This document shows, piece by piece, positions 6,006 through 8,986 of a DNA stretch of 8,986 nucleotides. The notes beneath the pieces are model-generated. The model made no database searches. It was given only the letters and a program-made list of their open reading frames with translations, and was not told the DNA's origin. Each line of letters opens with the position of its first letter. Positions within the stretch are counted from its first letter, which is position 1. The translations under genes and the position numbers were made by a program. Source of the DNA: Pseudomonadota bacterium (GTDB lineage Bacteria; Pseudomonadota; Alphaproteobacteria; Rhizobiales; Rhizobiaceae); assembly GCA_023416545.1 (NCBI GenBank), contig JAEZHO010000451.1, forward strand, positions 1-8,986. Direction: 5' to 3'.

Positions 6006-6030
6006 ATAAAGCCGTTCCCGGAGATAGATG

Positions 6031-6990
6031 ATGAACATGATTCGCACCGCAATGCTTCTGGCCTTCATGACGGCCCTGTTCATGGGTGTCGGATTCCTGA
6101 TCGGCGGTCGCGGCGGAATGATGATCGCCTTCTTCATCGCGGCGGGGATGAACCTGTTCTCCTACTGGAACTCGGACAAGATGGTCCTCTCGGCCTACCG
6201 CGCCCAGGCCGTGGACGAGCGCAACGCACCTGAACTGTTTCAGATGATCCGGCAGCTCTCGGCCAATGCGGGATTGCCGATGCCGAAGGTGTATGTCTAC
6301 GACAGCCCCCAGCCGAATGCGTTCGCCACCGGCCGCAATCCGCAGAATGCTGCCGTCGCCGCATCCACTGGTCTCCTGCAGCGGCTCACGCCCGAGGAGG
6401 TCGCGGGGGTGATGGCGCACGAACTCGCCCACATCCAGAACCGCGACACGCTGACGATGACGATCACGGCGACACTTGCCGGCGCCATCTCCATGCTCGG
6501 CAACTTCGCCTTCTTCTTCGGCGGCAATCGCGACAACAACAATCCGCTCGGCTTCATCGGCGTCCTGATCGCCATGATCGTCGCTCCGCTTGCGGCCATG
6601 CTGGTACAGATGGCGATCAGCCGGACCCGGGAATATTCCGCCGACCGGCGCGGCGCAGAAATCTGCGGCAATCCGATCTGGCTCGCTTCGGCGCTCGGCA
6701 AGATCGCATGCGCGGCCGAGGTCATCCACAACGACGACGCCGAGCGCAACCCGGCGACCGCGCACATGTTCATCATCAACCCCCTGTCGGGGGAGCGGAT
6801 GGACAATCTCTTCTCGACCCATCCCAATACCGCCAACCGGATCGCCGCCCTCCAGCGGATGGCGAGCGAGTTCGGCGGCGGGTCGACGGCGGCGCCTGCT
6901 GCTGCTAGACCGACGCGCACCGCGCGTACCGTCCCTCAAACCGGATGGGGCCGCGGTTCATCAGCACCGCGCAAGGGACCCTGGAGTTGA
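6031..6990 (+). CDS. htpX: Membrane zinc metalloprotease HtpX
   Basis: A 319-residue M48B peptidase of the inner membrane that degrades damaged or misfolded membrane proteins together with FtsH-type quality control. The zinc motif HELAH is at residues 130-134 (His130, Glu131, His134), and the third ligand is Glu201 in REYSAD. Hydrophobic segments lie at about 4-24, 28-45, 142-163 and 172-195, the usual four-helix layout with the active site on the cytosolic side. PQPNAFATGRNP (about 90-101) is the conserved family motif. The last 40 or so residues are a Ser/Thr/Ala/Arg-rich tail, probably disordered. Tandem ATGs occur at 6028 and 6031; 6031 is preferred because GGAGA (6020-6024) is 6 nt from it and MNMIRTAML fits relatives. 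The stop overlaps the probable rsmB start (TTGA). Confidence 0.95.
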   Translation: MNMIRTAMLLAFMTALFMGVGFLIGGRGGMMIAFFIAAGMNLFSYWNSDKMVLSAYRAQAVDERNAPELFQMIRQLSANAGLPMPKVYVYDSPQPNAFATGRNPQNAAVAASTGLLQRLTPEEVAGVMAHELAHIQNRDTLTMTITATLAGAISMLGNFAFFFGGNRDNNNPLGFIGVLIAMIVAPLAAMLVQMAISRTREYSADRRGAEICGNPIWLASALGKIACAAEVIHNDDAERNPATAHMFIINPLSGERMDNLFSTHPNTANRIAALQRMASEFGGGSTAAPAAARPTRTARTVPQTGWGRGSSAPRKGPWS

Positions 6991-8375
6991 ACCAGCCAAG
7001 AAGGAACGGCAAGCCGCTCGACGCGCCTGCCGGAAGGAAGACCGGAAATTCCGGAGGGGCTCCGAAGGCAGGGCTGGAGGCGCGCATGACCGCCGCCAAG
7101 CTTCTCGCAGCCGTTGTCGACAGGAAGATTTCGCTCGACGGGATTCTTGATCCGGTCCACGGTAACCCCGCGTACAAGCATCTGAGCGAGCCCGATCGGG
7201 CCCTCGTGCGGGCGATCCTCGTCACCTCCCTCAGACACCTGCCCCGCATCGAGGCGGCGCTGGACGCGATGTTGGATTCGCCCCTGCCGGATGGCGCGCG
7301 CGCGCTCCATCATGTCCTGGTCGTCGCCGCTGCGCAGATCCTGCATCTCGATGTCCCTGCCCATTCGGCGGTGGACATCGCCGTGGAGCAGGCCAATCGC
7401 GATCCCCGCAACCGTCGGTTCGCCAAACTGGCCAATGCGGTTCTCCGGCGCCTCGTGCGCGAGAAGCAGGAGGTGCTCGATGCGACACGATCGGTCTCGC
7501 CGGTTCCCGCCTGGTTCCTCGATATGTTGGTTGCGGCTTACGGCGTGGACCGGGCACAGGAGATTGCCGAGGCGCAGCTGTCACCGCCGGCGATCGACGT
7601 GACGGTCAAGTCGGAACCCGCGGCCTGGGCAGAAAGACTGAACGGCAGGCTGGTGCCGACCGGCAGCATTCGTCTTTCCGCGTTCGAGGGATCGGTCTCC
7701 TCGCTTCCTGGATTTGACGAGGGCGAGTGGTGGGTGCAGGACGCAGCCGCCAGCATTCCTGCCCGGCTCTTCGGCGACGTCAGGGGCATGCGCATTGCCG
7801 ATCTCTGTGCAGCACCCGGCGGCAAGACCGCGCAGCTGATCGCGGCCGGAGCCCAGGTCACCGCCGTCGAGCAATCGGCCAACCGGATGGCTCGCCTGAA
7901 GGAAAACCTCGGACGGCTGAAGCTGGAGGCCGAGCTGGTGCAGGGCGACCTTTTCTCGTTCCAGCCGGACGTGCCCTTCGACGGTGTGCTCCTCGACGCA
8001 CCCTGTTCCTCGACCGGCACGACGCGACGCCATCCCGACGTCCTCTGGACAAAGGGGCCGGCCGACATAACCAAGCTTGCGGCGCTGCAGGCGAAGATGC
8101 TGCGCCATACGGTATCGCTCGTCCGGCCGGGCGGGCTCATCGTGTTCTCCAACTGCTCTCTCGATCCGCTGGAGGGAGAACAGCTCGTCGCCGATCTTCT
8201 CGCCGAGGATCCGGGACTTGAGCGGGTGCCGGTCTCGCCCTTGGACTGGCCGGGGCTCGAGGATGCCGTCTCTGCGTCCGGCGAGTTCCGGACGACGCCG
8301 GCGATGCTGCCTTCGGTCGACGGCATGCCCGGGGGCCTCGATGGCTTCTTCGCCAGCGTGCTGCGCCGCCGGTAG
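6987..8375 (+). CDS. rsmB: 16S rRNA (cytosine-C5) methyltransferase RsmB
   Basis: A protein of about 462 residues, the RsmB/Sun type that methylates C967 of 16S rRNA with SAM. An NusB-like RNA-binding domain (about residues 33-165) precedes the Rossmann methyltransferase domain. LCAAPGGKT (273-281) binds SAM. DAPCSSTGTTRRHPD holds Cys340, needed for product release, and SNCSLDPLEGE holds the nucleophile Cys390. The start is uncertain. TTG 6987 is preferred, with AAGGGA (6973-6978) 8 nt upstream and a TTGA overlap with the htpX stop. ATG 6945 lies inside htpX without a Shine-Dalgarno, and ATG 7086 would cut into the first helix of the NusB-like domain. The first 30 residues are basic and low-complexity, common in rhizobial members. 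It is probably co-transcribed with htpX and the next gene. Confidence 0.93.
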   Translation: MNQPRRNGKPLDAPAGRKTGNSGGAPKAGLEARMTAAKLLAAVVDRKISLDGILDPVHGNPAYKHLSEPDRALVRAILVTSLRHLPRIEAALDAMLDSPLPDGARALHHVLVVAAAQILHLDVPAHSAVDIAVEQANRDPRNRRFAKLANAVLRRLVREKQEVLDATRSVSPVPAWFLDMLVAAYGVDRAQEIAEAQLSPPAIDVTVKSEPAAWAERLNGRLVPTGSIRLSAFEGSVSSLPGFDEGEWWVQDAAASIPARLFGDVRGMRIADLCAAPGGKTAQLIAAGAQVTAVEQSANRMARLKENLGRLKLEAELVQGDLFSFQPDVPFDGVLLDAPCSSTGTTRRHPDVLWTKGPADITKLAALQAKMLRHTVSLVRPGGLIVFSNCSLDPLEGEQLVADLLAEDPGLERVPVSPLDWPGLEDAVSASGEFRTTPAMLPSVDGMPGGLDGFFASVLRRR

Positions 8376-8426
8376 GAGTTTCTTTACCATCAACGCCGAT
8401 TGTATTCGAGTTGACTAAAGGGCGAT

Positions 8427-8442
8427 CCGTCGGCGCCGACGG
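8427..8442. repeat. 16-bp perfect palindrome between rsmB and the heparinase-like gene
   Basis: CCGTCGGCGCCGACGG is a perfect palindrome without a spacer, lying 51 nt after the rsmB stop and 33 nt before the next ATG. No T-run follows, so it is not a standard intrinsic terminator. It may be an operator or an mRNA-processing or stability hairpin. TTGACT at 8411-8416 looks like a -35 element, but no -10 stands at the right distance. The rest of the 100-nt gap shows nothing I can identify. Confidence 0.5.
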
Positions 8443-8475
8443 CCGTTCGCTCCTGCGGAGTGTTCCAGATTGATC

Positions 8476-8986
8476 ATGCAGCTCGCTGATCGCCGACGGC
8501 TTCTCGCCTTCGGTTTGCGGGAAATCGGCCGCCGGTTCTATCGGCGCACGGCCGGTCTGCGGCTGGCCTTGACCTCTTCCGCCTCCTCCGTTGCTGACCG
8601 GTTGATCGTCGCGCCGACCGATCTGCGCGCCATCGACCCCTTCGTCGCCGAGGAAATCGCCCATGGACGCTTCCCGCTTGCGGGTACATCCTTCGACACG
8701 GAAGGCTACTCGCCTTTCGAGGTGGAAGCGCCCACCGAAGCGTTTGCCGAACGGCTGCATTCCTTCGCCTGGCTGCGCCACATCCGGGCCGACCGGAGCC
8801 CTGAGGCTTGTGCCCGCGCCCGCGCGATCACAGCAAGCTGGATGAACAACCAGGGACGGAGCGCGCGCGGCGTGGCCTGGCGGCCGCATGTGGCGGCGGA
8901 GCGGGTCATCGCCTGGTTTTCGCATTCCACCGTCGTCCTCCAGGGCGCCGAGGCCGGCTTCTACCGCCGGTTCATGAGAAGCCTGA
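8476..8986 (+). CDS. Heparinase II/III family protein, N-terminal part (partial)
   Basis: An open frame of 170 codons that runs off the right edge. The visible protein matches the N-terminal alpha-helical (alginate-lyase-like) region of the heparinase II/III-like family found in rhizobia. Landmarks are APTDLRAIDP (about 46-55), the GRFPLAG stretch near 65-71, SPFEVEAP near 80-87, SFAWLRHIRA near 97-106 and WRPHVAAERVIAWFSHS near 133-149. These proteins are predicted polysaccharide lyases, but the substrate is unknown and the catalytic beta-sandwich part lies outside the window. No signal peptide is evident; the N-terminus is basic (DRRR, REIGRRFYRR). ATG 8476 is used. TTG 8470 is a real alternative, because GGAG (8457-8460) is 9 nt from it but 15 nt from the ATG. 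In relatives, purH often follows; that cannot be seen here. Confidence 0.85.
   Translation, partial: MQLADRRRLLAFGLREIGRRFYRRTAGLRLALTSSASSVADRLIVAPTDLRAIDPFVAEEIAHGRFPLAGTSFDTEGYSPFEVEAPTEAFAERLHSFAWLRHIRADRSPEACARARAITASWMNNQGRSARGVAWRPHVAAERVIAWFSHSTVVLQGAEAGFYRRFMRSL

Noticed and set aside
5932..6939. Minus-strand open frame extending the SDHAF4-like gene upstream to about 400 residues
   Set aside because: The extra part is antisense to htpX, has no family similarity, and the ATG at 5931 has its own ribosome-binding site and gives the normal family length.
7581..8393. Long minus-strand open frames (262-270 codons) antisense to rsmB
   Set aside because: They mirror the codon bias of rsmB, carry no recognisable domain and have no credible ribosome-binding site or gene context.
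8411..8434. TTGACT as the -35 element of a promoter for the heparinase-like gene
   Set aside because: No AT-rich -10 hexamer lies 15-19 nt downstream; the position is filled by the GC-rich palindrome.
1..8986. Search for mobile elements, tRNA genes, CRISPR arrays or a defence or biosynthetic system
   Set aside because: All sizeable frames on both strands are explained by core genes or their shadows; there are no direct repeat arrays, transposase motifs or tRNA-like cloverleaf sequences that I could see.

Overview
The window is a GC-rich stretch of core chromosome from an alphaproteobacterium, most likely of the order Hyphomicrobiales (Rhizobiales). This rests on the DUF1013/TrcR regulator, a CtrA-type box (TTAA-N7-TTAAC) before minC, the SDHAF4/DUF1674 protein, and the htpX-rsmB-heparinase order, which I recall from rhizobia. 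Genus cannot be fixed from the sequence. No mobile element, tRNA, rRNA, CRISPR array or phage gene is visible.

Layout. Positions 1-204 hold the 3' end of a propionyl-CoA synthetase gene (prpE), closed by a strong intrinsic terminator (224-259). A promoter region with a full CtrA box precedes the minC-minD-minE operon (355-2188), which places the division septum by inhibiting FtsZ assembly away from midcell. A bidirectional terminator (2223-2252) separates minE from the convergent trcR-like gene (2280-2990, minus). A 220-bp divergent region, with a good promoter for trcR and a 14-bp palindrome near its predicted start site, leads to acs (3211-5163), acetyl-CoA synthetase, followed by another terminator.

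The next two genes lie on the minus strand: a secreted thermonuclease-like protein (5204-5650) and, upstream of it, a small SDHAF4-like protein (5701-5931). Divergent from these, htpX (membrane zinc protease), rsmB (16S rRNA m5C967 methyltransferase) and the 5' part of a heparinase II/III family gene run rightward and look co-transcribed.

Themes: short-chain acyl-CoA activation (prpE, acs), cell-cycle and division control (min genes, TrcR, CtrA site), and envelope and ribosome housekeeping (htpX, rsmB). I see no convincing undescribed system. The points worth a second look are regulatory: the CtrA box and missing Shine-Dalgarno at minC, several perfect palindromes in intergenic regions, a hairpin over the thermonuclease ribosome-binding region, and minCDE lying next to chromosomal housekeeping genes although several rhizobia carry it on a secondary replicon.
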